Shown in pieces: positions 1 to 5,635 of a stretch of 7,132 nt of DNA; the stretch's first letter is position 1, and every line of letters begins with the position of its first letter. The position numbers and the translations under genes are program-made. The notes beneath the pieces were generated by a model. It saw nothing but the letters and a program-made list of their open reading frames with translations, searched no databases and was not told the origin of the DNA. The stretch comes from Thermoplasmata archaeon (lineage in GTDB: Archaea; Thermoplasmatota; Thermoplasmata; Thermoplasmatales; Thermoplasmataceae), in contig JAJZYV010000091.1 of NCBI GenBank assembly GCA_021797955.1, positions 1-7,132 of the forward strand, read 5' to 3'.

Positions 1-897
1 ATAGACGTTCTCAAGGCAACAGATGTAACGAACGCCTCTAAAATACTCAGCATAACATGGGACGAGGCATGGCACATCATGGATAAGGCGGTCAGGAGAG
101 GACTTGCAAGAAAGACATCCAGTCCAGAGATCATAGGCATAGATGAGAAATCATACGGTAAACATCACAATTATGTTACAATCATATACAATCTTATAAA
201 ACCCGGAGTGGAATACGTATCATTTGGCAGGAAGAGATCCTCGATCAACGGGTATTACACAACAATGGACAAAGAGAATAGAAAGAAGATAAGATCTGTA
301 AGCATGGATATGTGGAAACCCTATATCATGTCGACGAAAAGGTATGTTAAAGATGCTGATTCAAAGATTGTTTTCGATCGCTTTCACATAAGCAAACACA
401 TGAACCAGGCACTTGACGATGTGAGGAAGCATGAGAACACCATATTGAGAAAGAGTGGGGATGGCACTCTTGTCGGAACGAAATATGTCTGGCTCTACAC
501 CGAGAAGAATCTCCCCAAAAAATACAGGAAGATATTCAACGAATTGAAGAATTCCGATCTTAAAACTGCAAGGGCATATTCCATAAAGGAGAATCTAAGA
601 AATCTCTGGAACTGCACTACAGTGGAAGAGGCAAAGGAGTTCTGGAAGAGATGGTATTTCTGGGCCACTCACTCAAGACTTGATCCCATAATAAAGAAGG
701 CCAAAATGATAAGGGATCATCTCTCAGGTGTAATGGCGTATTTCACACATAGAATAACCAATGCAGTAGCAGAAGGCATGAACTCAAAGATAGCAACGAT
801 TCAAAAGATGGCTTATGGATACCGTAATAAAGAACATTTCAAAACAGCAATATACTTCCACTGCGGTAATTTACAGCTTTATTCGGTGATCCACTGA
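1..897 (+). CDS. ISL3-family transposase, N-terminus beyond the window
   Basis: DDE transposase that cuts and pastes its own ISL3 element. The frame is open from base 1, so the gene starts to the left; the ATG at 79 is internal. The 298 visible residues cover the whole catalytic domain. GIDEKS carries the first Asp (codon 142-144), VSMDMW and VFDRFH carry two strictly kept Asp residues of which one is the second catalytic position, and NAVAEGMNSK carries the Glu. The tail motif AYGYRNKEHF is also the family standard. The N-terminal zinc ribbon and helix-turn-helix should lie outside the window. No frameshift or internal stop is present, so the visible part looks functional. The gene ends 15 bases before the inferred terminal repeat. 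Family assignment rests on recalled motif order and is firm. Confidence 0.92.
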   Translation: MDVLKATDVTNASKILSITWDEAWHIMDKAVRRGLARKTSSPEIIGIDEKSYGKHHNYVTIIYNLIKPGVEYVSFGRKRSSINGYYTTMDKENRKKIRSVSMDMWKPYIMSTKRYVKDADSKIVFDRFHISKHMNQALDDVRKHENTILRKSGDGTLVGTKYVWLYTEKNLPKKYRKIFNELKNSDLKTARAYSIKENLRNLWNCTTVEEAKEFWKRWYFWATHSRLDPIIKKAKMIRDHLSGVMAYFTHRITNAVAEGMNSKIATIQKMAYGYRNKEHFKTAIYFHCGNLQLYSVIH

Positions 898-912
898 AAT
901 GTCGCATGAACC
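1..912 (+). mobile_element. ISL3-family insertion sequence, right part
   Basis: The element contains the ISL3-type transposase gene described separately and continues beyond the left edge. Its right end is placed at 912 because the bases just after the stop codon end in ATGAACC. Read inward on the minus strand this begins GGTTCATGCG, the GG-type terminus usual for ISL3 terminal repeats. An AbiEi-like reading frame starts at once at 913, which fits an insertion into that gene. The eight bases 913-920 (ATAAAAAT) would be the target duplication; the other copy is outside the window. The boundary is inference from one end only. Confidence 0.55.
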
Positions 913-1251
913 ATAAAAATAAGCGATTTATATGGATATAAAAAGGACAGGTATAACGGCTTCGATATATTCATTGCTGAACCTGAAAAGGTTGTTATTG
1001 ATTCCATAATAAAAGGAAATACTCCCTTAGATGAATTAAACAATGCAATAAAAATTTGTGATATCAGTAAACTTGAGAGATATGCTGTTAGATCAGGAAA
1101 AAAGGTATCCAGGATAATGGGCTATCTACTTGAAATGAATGAGATTGAATCAGAAATTTTAAGGGATTTTCTAGGAAATGACCGAAATATTGCATATACA
1201 TATTATGAAATTAAAAAAAATAATTGGATGGTGAGACAACGATTTCAATAG
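913..1251 (+). pseudogene. AbiEi-like type IV antitoxin, C-terminal remnant
   Basis: A frame of about 112 codons with no start of its own, beginning exactly where the ISL3 element ends and stopping at TAG 1249-1251. It reads ISDLYGYKK, then GFDIFIAEPEKVVIDSI, then KLERYAVRSGKKVSRIMGYL, then LLEMNEIE. The sequence IAEPEKVVIDS followed by a YAxRxG...RxGYLLE stretch is the hallmark of the C-terminal half of AbiEi-type antitoxins, which bind their own promoter and neutralise the AbiEii nucleotidyltransferase toxin. The N-terminal winged helix is missing, so DNA binding should be lost. The next frame (1224) overlaps its end, as is usual for abiEi-abiEii pairs. The assignment comes from motif memory; another AbiEi-like regulator subfamily is possible. 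Confidence 0.65.
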
Positions 1252-1270
1252 AAGAACTAAAAAGAGCGGG
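1224..1270 (+). pseudogene. AbiEii-like toxin gene, first codons only
   Basis: A frame beginning with TTG at 1224 overlaps the end of the antitoxin remnant. It reads [16 protein letters not shown] before breaking off near 1270, where the TnpB remnant of the opposite strand begins. Archaeal AbiEii-type nucleotidyltransferases often begin with an ISxEELxR-like helix, and their genes usually overlap the antitoxin gene by a few bases. No nucleotidyltransferase motif (GGT...D) survives, so there can be no toxin. The identity depends mostly on position and the short helix, hence the modest confidence. Confidence 0.4.
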
Positions 1271-1434
1271 TATTTCCTGAGAATCTGGTTTGCTATAACA
1301 GATTTAAGCCCGAACTGCTTAACATCCTTTGATGACAATGATTTATGTTCTATGGCAAACTGTGCAACCTGTCTTGCTTTGTGCAGTTCAACGGATAGGT
1401 CTCTGTCATGTTTGATTTTATATGTGAGAATCAT
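1270..1434 (-). pseudogene. tnpB: TnpB (IS605 OrfB) N-terminal remnant
   Basis: Starts with ATG at 1434, sharing ATGA with the tnpA stop. The first 55 residues ([12 protein letters not shown]..., [33 protein letters not shown]) match the beginning of archaeal TnpB, the RNA-guided nuclease ancestor of Cas12. Similarity stops after ILRKY at 1270. The frame then runs on to 1171 as the antisense of the AbiE remnants and encodes nothing recognisable. The RuvC catalytic residues and the zinc finger are all absent, so nuclease activity is lost. The guide RNA that normally comes from the right end is missing as well. Confidence 0.85.
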
Positions 1435-1844
1435 ACGTATTTTTGCTCCTCTATGTATTTTTTCACAACCTCAAGTGTTACAGATCCAACGGTAGATATG
1501 AACTTGGAATGTGTCCAGAGTGTTGGAATCTTACGCTTTAACACAGGAAACTCATTTCGCAGGACAGATGAACTGTAGCCCTTAATCTGGTTGATAACAT
1601 GATACACACCAAGCCTGGGATTTATGTCTATCAGGAGATGCACATGATCTGGCATAACTTCCATTTCAAGTATTTTGTACTGGTATTCATCCTGCTTCTC
1701 GAGAATTAATTCCTTTAGCCTCACATCGATTCCATCCTTCAGAACATTTCTTCTGTATTTGGGACAGAATATCACATGGTACTGGCAACTGTACACCATA
1801 TAGGGTTCGTGATGATATTCTTTTTCTTTATTGCTTATTTCCAT
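1431..1844 (-). CDS. tnpA: IS200/IS605 family transposase TnpA (Y1 HUH)
   Basis: Single-strand DNA transposase of 137 residues, the normal family length. It nicks and rejoins element ends through a covalent phosphotyrosine. CPKYRR (residues 27-32) is a family signature. MPDHVHLLI (64-72) holds the HUH metal-binding pair His67 and His69, and VVKKYIEEQ (127-134) holds the nucleophile Tyr130. All catalytic residues are present and the frame is unbroken. A TATA box (1870-1878) sits about 27 bases before the ATG at 1844, which supports this start and a nearly leaderless message. The stop overlaps the tnpB start as ATGA. The copy may still make active protein although its own right end has been lost. 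Confidence 0.95.
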   Translation of the reverse strand: MEISNKEKEYHHEPYMVYSCQYHVIFCPKYRRNVLKDGIDVRLKELILEKQDEYQYKILEMEVMPDHVHLLIDINPRLGVYHVINQIKGYSSSVLRNEFPVLKRKIPTLWTHSKFISTVGSVTLEVVKKYIEEQKYV

Positions 1845-1869
1845 ATACTAAAATAGATAAACTAACTTC

Positions 1870-1878
1870 TTATATATA
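1870..1878 (-). promoter_or_regulatory. TATA box for tnpA
   Basis: The minus strand reads TATATATAA here, centred about 30 bases before the tnpA start codon. Archaeal TATA boxes lie about 26 bases before the transcription start, so transcription should begin within a few bases of the ATG. Position supports it; the AT-rich setting lowers certainty. Confidence 0.5.
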
Positions 1879-1899
1879 CTTTTGTAATTCATAATAGTG

Positions 1900-1920
1900 T
1901 CAATTCTTTATTGATTTTTT
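1900..1920. repeat. Small hairpin, possible IS605 left-end structure
   Basis: TCAAT and ATTGA form a 5-bp stem around the loop TCTTT (1900-1914), followed by six T on the plus strand. It lies 56 bases upstream of tnpA, where an IS200/IS605 left end with its subterminal hairpin is expected. It could equally be a weak plus-strand poly-T stop. The stretch 1921-2034 beyond it holds no gene I can support. Confidence 0.25.
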
Positions 1921-2034
1921 AGGAAGCTCTCTACTGAAATCAAAAACATGAAATATTGTATCTTTATCATGTTACATGCGTTTACGGAAGTATCCTTTCC
2001 TATGCCGGCGAATCATCATTTACAGTCTGGATGA

Positions 2035-2481
2035 CTTCGGAATGGATCCTACCACAACCTCGCTGATGAATTCAAACATAACCGATGCACAACATGCTAC
2101 AAGAATTATACGGATCTTCCCTATTATAGAAATCACATGTGCCCTCAGATAGAGACAATGTTGAGGGATGCACTGTATTCAAGCAGGAAGATATGCTCTA
2201 CTGTTGATGGATACGGCATAACTCCCTATTTCCTTCCAAAAACTAATGCCACATTCAGGGCAAAGGGTGTTCCATCATGGAAAACAATGCTATATGGATT
2301 CATTGATAATACTCAATACTGGATGGAACAGTACCATATGAGATCAATATCAGAATCTGAACCGCTTAAAAGAGAATCTATAACATTCCTGTTAGTTATT
2401 CCATGGATATTGCATTTTCTTATGTGGATGTTTATATCCACATTGCCTGACAGTGTTCTAATAGTTCTGTGGTATGTGTAG
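2035..2481 (+). pseudogene. DDE transposase with internal deletion
   Basis: After a stop at 2032-2034 the frame opens with YHNLADEFKHNRCTTCYKNYTDL, whose RCTTC...YTD part looks like the second half of an N-terminal zinc ribbon. It passes at once into DALYSSRKICSTVDGYG, PYFLPKTNATFRAKGVPSWK and YHMRSISESE, which are the C-terminal motifs of a DDE_Tnp_1-type transposase: the strand with the second Asp, the PK-N-TF-AKG block and the Y-R-x-x-ESE helix with the catalytic Glu. The middle of the protein, with the first Asp, is missing. After SESEPLKRE the sequence no longer resembles the family, so the end is also disturbed. The ATG at 2137 is internal. The gene cannot be functional. Exact IS family not recognised. 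Confidence 0.7.
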
Positions 2482-2488
2482 GATTCAT

Positions 2489-2851
2489 TCAGTCTTTTTC
2501 TGCATCTTCTGCATCTTTCCTGTCCACCGACCTCTCCCAGTAGAGTGAAAGGGAAAAGGAGTTTTTTTTAAAATTATAGAAAAGTCCTATTCTCTCAAGG
2601 TTCTCCCTGTTCACATGATTACCCATCTTCTCAATCATGTCAAAGAGTTTACTGGGTAATAAATCACCCTGCATCAGCCTTGTTGCAATATATCCAAACT
2701 GTACCTTTTCAATCGGGATCCGATCCGAATTCTCGCTGTCCTTGTCGATGTACCTGATATGCTTCTGCACAACCTTTCCATTAACCCTCGCATTCTCTAC
2801 CTCGGAATAATAGATAACCCTGCCAATTTTCTTGCCCCTTATAAATGACAT
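2489..2851 (-). CDS. Small protein of unknown function, paralogue of 5084-5398
   Basis: A 120-residue protein not recognised as any characterised family. Residues 14-34 (YYSEVE, ARVNGKVVQKHIRYI) form a beta-hairpin pattern also seen at the N-terminus of IS1634-like transposases, but no DDE domain follows. A helical part, YIATRLMQGDLLPSKLFDMIEKMG (54-77), comes next, then a short beta-rich stretch (ERIGLFYNF, SFSLSLY) and a charged tail after residue 106 that may be read-through from an older, shorter end. It resembles the protein at 5084-5398: RVNG near residue 23, RLM at residues 58-60 in both, DL at 63-64 in both. The gene ends 7 bases from the end of the convergent transposase pseudogene. 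A hairpin lies directly before the start codon. Confidence 0.65.
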   Translation of the reverse strand: MSFIRGKKIGRVIYYSEVENARVNGKVVQKHIRYIDKDSENSDRIPIEKVQFGYIATRLMQGDLLPSKLFDMIEKMGNHVNRENLERIGLFYNFKKNSFSLSLYWERSVDRKDAEDAEKD

Positions 2852-2853
2852 CA

Positions 2854-2874
2854 GTAGTGCCTATTCACCACTAC
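2854..2874 (-). promoter_or_regulatory. Hairpin over the ribosome binding site of 2489-2851
   Basis: GTAGTG (2854-2859) and CACTAC (2869-2874) form a perfect 6-bp stem with a 9-base loop that ends 2 bases before the ATG at 2851. Part of the stem and loop is GGTGA, the core of an archaeal Shine-Dalgarno sequence. The fold would hide that sequence and could limit translation. The structure is seen directly; the regulatory role is inference. Confidence 0.35.
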
Positions 2875-2890
2875 GAATCCCATCACAAAT

Positions 2891-2908
2891 GGTCAAAAAA
2901 CGGTCAAA
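2891..2908. repeat. GGTCAAA direct repeat, 11-base period
   Basis: GGTCAAA occurs at 2891-2897 and again at 2902-2908, one helical turn apart, upstream of the minus-strand gene starting at 2851. Such spacing suits a regulator binding two half sites on one face of the DNA. It may be chance. The rest of 2875-3039 contains no gene or clear promoter; a 28-codon open stretch at 2949-3032 was not accepted as a gene. Confidence 0.25.
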
Positions 2909-3039
2909 TTACGGGAAATAATGAATGCAAATTACAAGTATAACCTAATCGGATTTTGATGCCATATTACAGGACAGGTCTTCTATACAGAAGAGTAAGA
3001 AGGAGTGGAAAAAACTTCTCCTACAGCTATAAAATTAAC

Positions 3040-3047
3040 AAAAAAAA
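3040..3047 (-). terminator. Poly-T terminator after 3076-3576
   Basis: Eight consecutive T on the minus strand, about 28 bases after the stop codon of the secreted-protein gene. Archaeal RNA polymerase stops at such T-runs without needing a hairpin. It would end the transcript from the TATA box at 3601-3609, and perhaps read-through from the larger upstream gene. Confidence 0.5.
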
Positions 3048-3075
3048 TTTGAGGGGTTTTCTCTCCCTTACTTTC

Positions 3076-3576
3076 TCAAGTATAGTTAACTATAATAGTC
3101 TGAGTAGCTACCACTATGATATGCGAGTTCGCGTTCGGTCCTATGACCAGATAATACTTTCCTGGTGTCAATGAAATATTGTTAAAAATACCACTGGTCA
3201 TGTATAACGTTTTGTTATCTCTTATAGAACTAAGCTCCGATCTCCAAACAGATTTGTTCATGGTGTAGGAAAGAATCGACACTGCGGTATCATTGTTTGA
3301 CTTCCATTTACCAGTAACTACAGCTTCATGGCTCAATGTGAAACATATCATAGTTGATTCATTTCCCGGCCCAGACATGTTTGAAATGACATATCCAGTG
3401 GGCGCTATCACGATAGAATCGCTCGTATAGTTCGGATACCGAGTATTTGTGGCATTTACATACGTAAATGTTGGGGGGAAAAAAATCAAGCCCACCATAA
3501 TCACCACTATTGCCCCCGTTACTAAGATCTTAAGTACACTAATCGGTTTCATTCTCATCGGTTTCATTTTCCTCAC
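3076..3576 (-). CDS. Small membrane-anchored extracytoplasmic protein
   Basis: 166 residues from a GTG at 3576; an ATG at 3567 would give 163. The TATA box at 3601-3609 predicts transcription from about 3577-3580, which favours a leaderless GTG start. The first 10 residues are basic, then residues 12-34 form one membrane segment or signal anchor, leaving the C-terminal part outside the cell. That part is beta-rich and holds nine N-x-S/T sequons, a high density for an archaeal surface protein. The sequences VVTGKWKSNNDTAVSIL and LTPGKYYLVIGP resemble the repeated small beta-sandwich domains of Thermoplasmata surface proteins, of unknown function. It lies 45 bases downstream of the larger secreted protein on the same strand, so the two may act together. 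No enzyme motif is visible. Confidence 0.75.
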   Translation of the reverse strand: MRKMKPMRMKPISVLKILVTGAIVVIMVGLIFFPPTFTYVNATNTRYPNYTSDSIVIAPTGYVISNMSGPGNESTMICFTLSHEAVVTGKWKSNNDTAVSILSYTMNKSVWRSELSSIRDNKTLYMTSGIFNNISLTPGKYYLVIGPNANSHIIVVATQTIIVNYT

Positions 3577-3600
3577 TTACTCTTTGCAATTTAATTACAC

Positions 3601-3609
3601 CCATATATA
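3601..3609 (-). promoter_or_regulatory. TATA box for 3076-3576
   Basis: The minus strand reads ATATATATGG just after the stop codon of the upstream gene and about 28 bases before the GTG at 3576. The position implies a transcript starting at or very near that GTG, so the smaller gene has a promoter of its own as well as any read-through. Confidence 0.55.
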
Positions 3610-3621
3610 TCTGCATTCTCA

Positions 3622-4920
3622 TTAGTATGCACACATAGAGATGTCAGGACTAGAGATTGTGTATTGCTGTGGCCATATTGGAATACCAGATGACTGAGTG
3701 TTCACTGAGAAGTGCGCATAAAACAAAAATGGTGGATATCCCCCACTTTTAGTCGGGTTTAGCTCCCCCACTGATGTAGGATGAACTGTATATAGTGTTC
3801 CAGATGAGGCACTACTTCCAATTCTATTCTCAGTCTGGGCAATACCTTTCGCCGGAGAACTCTGATCATTCCAAAAATATGTTATTCCACCAGGAACTCC
3901 ATACGATACACCAGCAGAGACCGATGGGCCACTTCCTGAAAGTGACGCACCTACTGAATAAGTAACTACCGCGTTACTACCTGAATTCTGCGGCCCCCAC
4001 GAAAAGAGTTCCTGACCTGGCCAAGTGGTTGTTTGCCAATTTACAGTGGTTTCAAACGTTGATGGTTTAAAGTTCTCATAATAGTACGGAACATCATGAA
4101 GAATCCAATAATCATACCATGGTTCTGACACAGAGTAACCCTTGGACGAACTGCTTGTATAGGCCATTACAAAATAATAAGTGCCAGAGGATGTACTAGA
4201 AGTTACACCATAAAGGTCTATTTTGTATGACAATGAGAGAACTTCCTGGTTGGAACTTGAACTTACCTTGTTATAATACCAGCCATATGTATTCAAGAAT
4301 GAAAAACCATTATTAGTCAATGTGAAGGGCTGTGCAACATTTCCGTTCAAAATTGGGGAATTCATCAGCGGGTTGTTTAAATTCTTTTGATATGAATTCA
4401 TCGCCCAAATTATTCCGTTGTTATTACTAGCGGTCTCGTTAATAAAATACATACCATTAGGCGAGTTAGTGATCACTATTGTTGGGATTGTAAACAGGAA
4501 TTTATCCGGAGCCAAATCCGATTTATTCCCGTTGACTGAATAGACTAGATGTGTCAATAAGGGCCTTCCGACAGCACTCATTGCTGACAAATAAGTATCA
4601 TATGCAACTTGCCTAGTCCGGAGGTCGTTGAAGAGAATTAGGCTGAATGGTGAGTGCCCGTTTAATTTGGTTTCCAAATCCTGTTGTAAATTCTTGTTCG
4701 CACCCATGTTAAACATTGGATTTGTCCAGACCATCGTATTCATATTCGGGAACATGCCTGCCAGAGTTGTATTTAGTTGTTGACTCAATCTCTGTATTGA
4801 GGGTGTGTTTACGTTTCCGTTGTTACTCGTCGTATTGCTTTCTATTATCCCGTTCAAGCTAAGACCAATCATCGAAATTACGACCAATATAGATACTAAA
4901 TTTGCCATTCTACTTCTCAT
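3622..4920 (-). CDS. Secreted protein with amphipathic beta-hairpin segment
   Basis: Protein of 432 residues from the ATG at 4920; a longer frame reaches ATG 4935. The TATA box at 4941-4949 lies only about 10 bases before 4935 but about 25 before 4920, so the later start is preferred, as a leaderless message. Residues 7-25 form a hydrophobic signal segment after a basic start. The rest is extracytoplasmic, rich in Ser, Thr, Asn, Tyr and Trp, with several sequons and a single Cys near the end. Residues 319-342 alternate polar and apolar residues on both sides of a GSGPS turn, then follow WNDQSSPAKG and YPPFLFYAHF. I do not recognise the family and see no protease or glycosidase motif. The gene is followed by a smaller secreted protein on the same strand. 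Function unknown; surface or secreted role inferred. Confidence 0.8.
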   Translation of the reverse strand: MRSRMANLVSILVVISMIGLSLNGIIESNTTSNNGNVNTPSIQRLSQQLNTTLAGMFPNMNTMVWTNPMFNMGANKNLQQDLETKLNGHSPFSLILFNDLRTRQVAYDTYLSAMSAVGRPLLTHLVYSVNGNKSDLAPDKFLFTIPTIVITNSPNGMYFINETASNNNGIIWAMNSYQKNLNNPLMNSPILNGNVAQPFTLTNNGFSFLNTYGWYYNKVSSSSNQEVLSLSYKIDLYGVTSSTSSGTYYFVMAYTSSSSKGYSVSEPWYDYWILHDVPYYYENFKPSTFETTVNWQTTTWPGQELFSWGPQNSGSNAVVTYSVGASLSGSGPSVSAGVSYGVPGGITYFWNDQSSPAKGIAQTENRIGSSASSGTLYTVHPTSVGELNPTKSGGYPPFLFYAHFSVNTQSSGIPIWPQQYTISSPDISMCAY

Positions 4921-4940
4921 ACGAAAATAATTCATTATAG

Positions 4941-4949
4941 TATATAAAA
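4941..4949 (-). promoter_or_regulatory. TATA box for 3622-4920
   Basis: The minus strand reads CTTTTATATAC, preceded by AAAA, a fair BRE and TATA pair. Its centre is about 25 bases before the ATG at 4920 and too close to the ATG at 4935 for a transcript to include the latter. This decides the start codon. Confidence 0.6.
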
Positions 4950-5031
4950 GTTTTAGTTAATACTATGGCGGTAATCGAACATCATGAAAACTCCTCTTTT
5001 TTATATCATTTCTTATTGAAAATACAGTGTA

Positions 5032-5047
5032 CCGAAAGATTTATTAA
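5032..5047 (+). promoter_or_regulatory. BRE and TATA box for 5084-5398
   Basis: CCGAAAG followed by ATTTATTAA is close to the archaeal BRE-TATA consensus. Its centre near 5043 predicts transcription from about 5069, giving a leader of roughly 15 bases that contains AGGATGGA just before the ATG at 5084. The 4936-5083 intergenic region thus holds two divergent promoters. Confidence 0.65.
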
Positions 5048-5083
5048 TGTATGACCCACATGGATAATACAGAGTAGGATGGA

Positions 5084-5398
5084 ATGTCAATATCGGTGAG
5101 AAAAGAGATGAGAGCTAATGGCAAGGAGTATTACAAGCTGTACGAGGTGAAGCGTGTCAATGGAAATGTAAAGACAAAGTATGTTGGCTATCTTTGGAAA
5201 TCTCCAAGGTCAAAGGTTGAGATTACAGGTGAGGAGATTCTCCAGTATGTATTCAGGCTAATGAAGAAGGATCTGAAAGATGGTGAAATAAAAGATATAC
5301 TGAATAAAATAGGAATTAATTATGATATTGAACCCATAACAAAGATCATTATTGAGAATGACAGAAAGCTCAATAAAATATATATCAGATTGAAATGA
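5084..5398 (+). CDS. Small protein of unknown function, paralogue of 2489-2851
   Basis: 104 residues, unrecognised as a characterised family. The N-terminal part (YYKLYEVKRVNGNVKTKYVGYL, split here as residues 16-27 and 28-37) is the same beta-hairpin pattern found at the start of IS1634-like transposases. A helical part (EEILQYVFRLMKKDLKDGEIKD, 50-71) and a basic C-terminal strand (KLNKIYIRLK) follow. It shares RVNG, RLM at residues 58-60 and DL at 63-64 with the protein at 2489-2851, which is shifted by at most two residues along this length. A strong promoter and short leader support expression. The stop codon overlaps the start of a 25-codon CxxC ORF as ATGA, suggesting translational coupling. 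It could be a domesticated transposase N-terminus or an independent small nucleic-acid-binding family; both are inference. Confidence 0.7.
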   Translation: MSISVRKEMRANGKEYYKLYEVKRVNGNVKTKYVGYLWKSPRSKVEITGEEILQYVFRLMKKDLKDGEIKDILNKIGINYDIEPITKIIIENDRKLNKIYIRLK

Positions 5399-5472
5399 TA
5401 TCCCTGAACTTTGAAAACAAGTTGAAGAGATGCACACTGTGCAACAGTAAACTGAAGGTTAGGTTAAAATAA
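5395..5472 (+). CDS. Tiny CxxC ORF coupled to 5084-5398
   Basis: A 25-codon frame starting inside the stop codon of the preceding gene (ATGA overlap) and ending at TAA 5470-5472. It encodes a basic peptide with a zinc-knuckle-like CTLC (residues 13-16). It is far too short for statistical support. If one A were added to the run at 5466-5469, the frame would continue into an open stretch beginning ITGKDITIIPINPR and ending at TAA 5589-5591, giving a protein of about 65 residues. So this may be a real microprotein, the intact part of a frameshifted gene, or chance. The shared ATGA and the CxxC pair are the only evidence. Confidence 0.3.
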   Translation: MISLNFENKLKRCTLCNSKLKVRLK

Positions 5473-5518
5473 CTGGAAAAGACATTACGATTATACCCAT
5501 AAATCCAAGGTCTATGTA

Positions 5519-5523
5519 TTTTT
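5519..5523 (+). terminator. Possible poly-T stop after 5084-5472
   Basis: Five T on the plus strand about 45 bases after the tiny ORF. It would be a weak archaeal terminator. If the frameshifted reading to 5591 is real, it lies inside that gene and the call fails. Confidence 0.25.
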
Positions 5524-5601
5524 CTGCAAATATCAAACTCATTATTATAACAATAAAAACGAGGTTATTCGTGATTTTCATTGATTATTAAACGATAACA
5601 T

Positions 5602-5615
5602 TAACTTTTTAGTTA
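5602..5615. repeat. Small hairpin after 5636-6589
   Basis: TAACT and AGTTA form a 5-bp stem around four bases, about 20 bases past the stop of the minus-strand gene. On the plus strand the loop and stem edge carry five T in a row. It could mark a transcript end for either side; no stronger terminator is seen between 5473 and 5635. Confidence 0.2.
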
Positions 5616-5635
5616 CAGCATGAATTGCTATTTTT

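Larger units (their letters stand above)
1270..1900 (-). mobile_element. IS200/IS605-type element lacking its right end
   Basis: The element holds an intact tnpA and the first 55 codons of tnpB in the usual order, reading right to left. The left end should lie upstream of tnpA, somewhere in 1845-1920. A short hairpin at 1900-1914 (TCAAT, loop TCTTT, ATTGA) is a candidate left-end structure but is not proven. The right end and most of tnpB are gone; the sequence changes to the AbiEii frame at about 1270. Without its right-end hairpin this copy should not be able to move by itself, though its TnpA might act on related copies. Confidence 0.6.

Noticed and set aside
1171..1269. C-terminal 32 codons of the truncated TnpB frame
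   Set aside because: They are the antisense of the AbiE remnants and show no TnpB similarity, so they are read-through, not protein sequence under selection.
1976..2150. Frame upstream of and overlapping the transposase pseudogene, with scattered Cys
   Set aside because: The first CxxC of a zinc ribbon might be here in a shifted frame, but no frame gives a convincing pattern.
2949..3032. Open stretch reading SDFDAILQDRSSIQKSKKEW and on to a stop
   Set aside because: It has no start codon, lies between two stops and is only 27 codons. It may be the tail of a lost helical protein but cannot be supported.
2956..3174. 72-codon plus-strand ORF
   Set aside because: It overlaps the end of the real minus-strand secreted-protein gene and its terminator, has odd composition and no recognisable motif.
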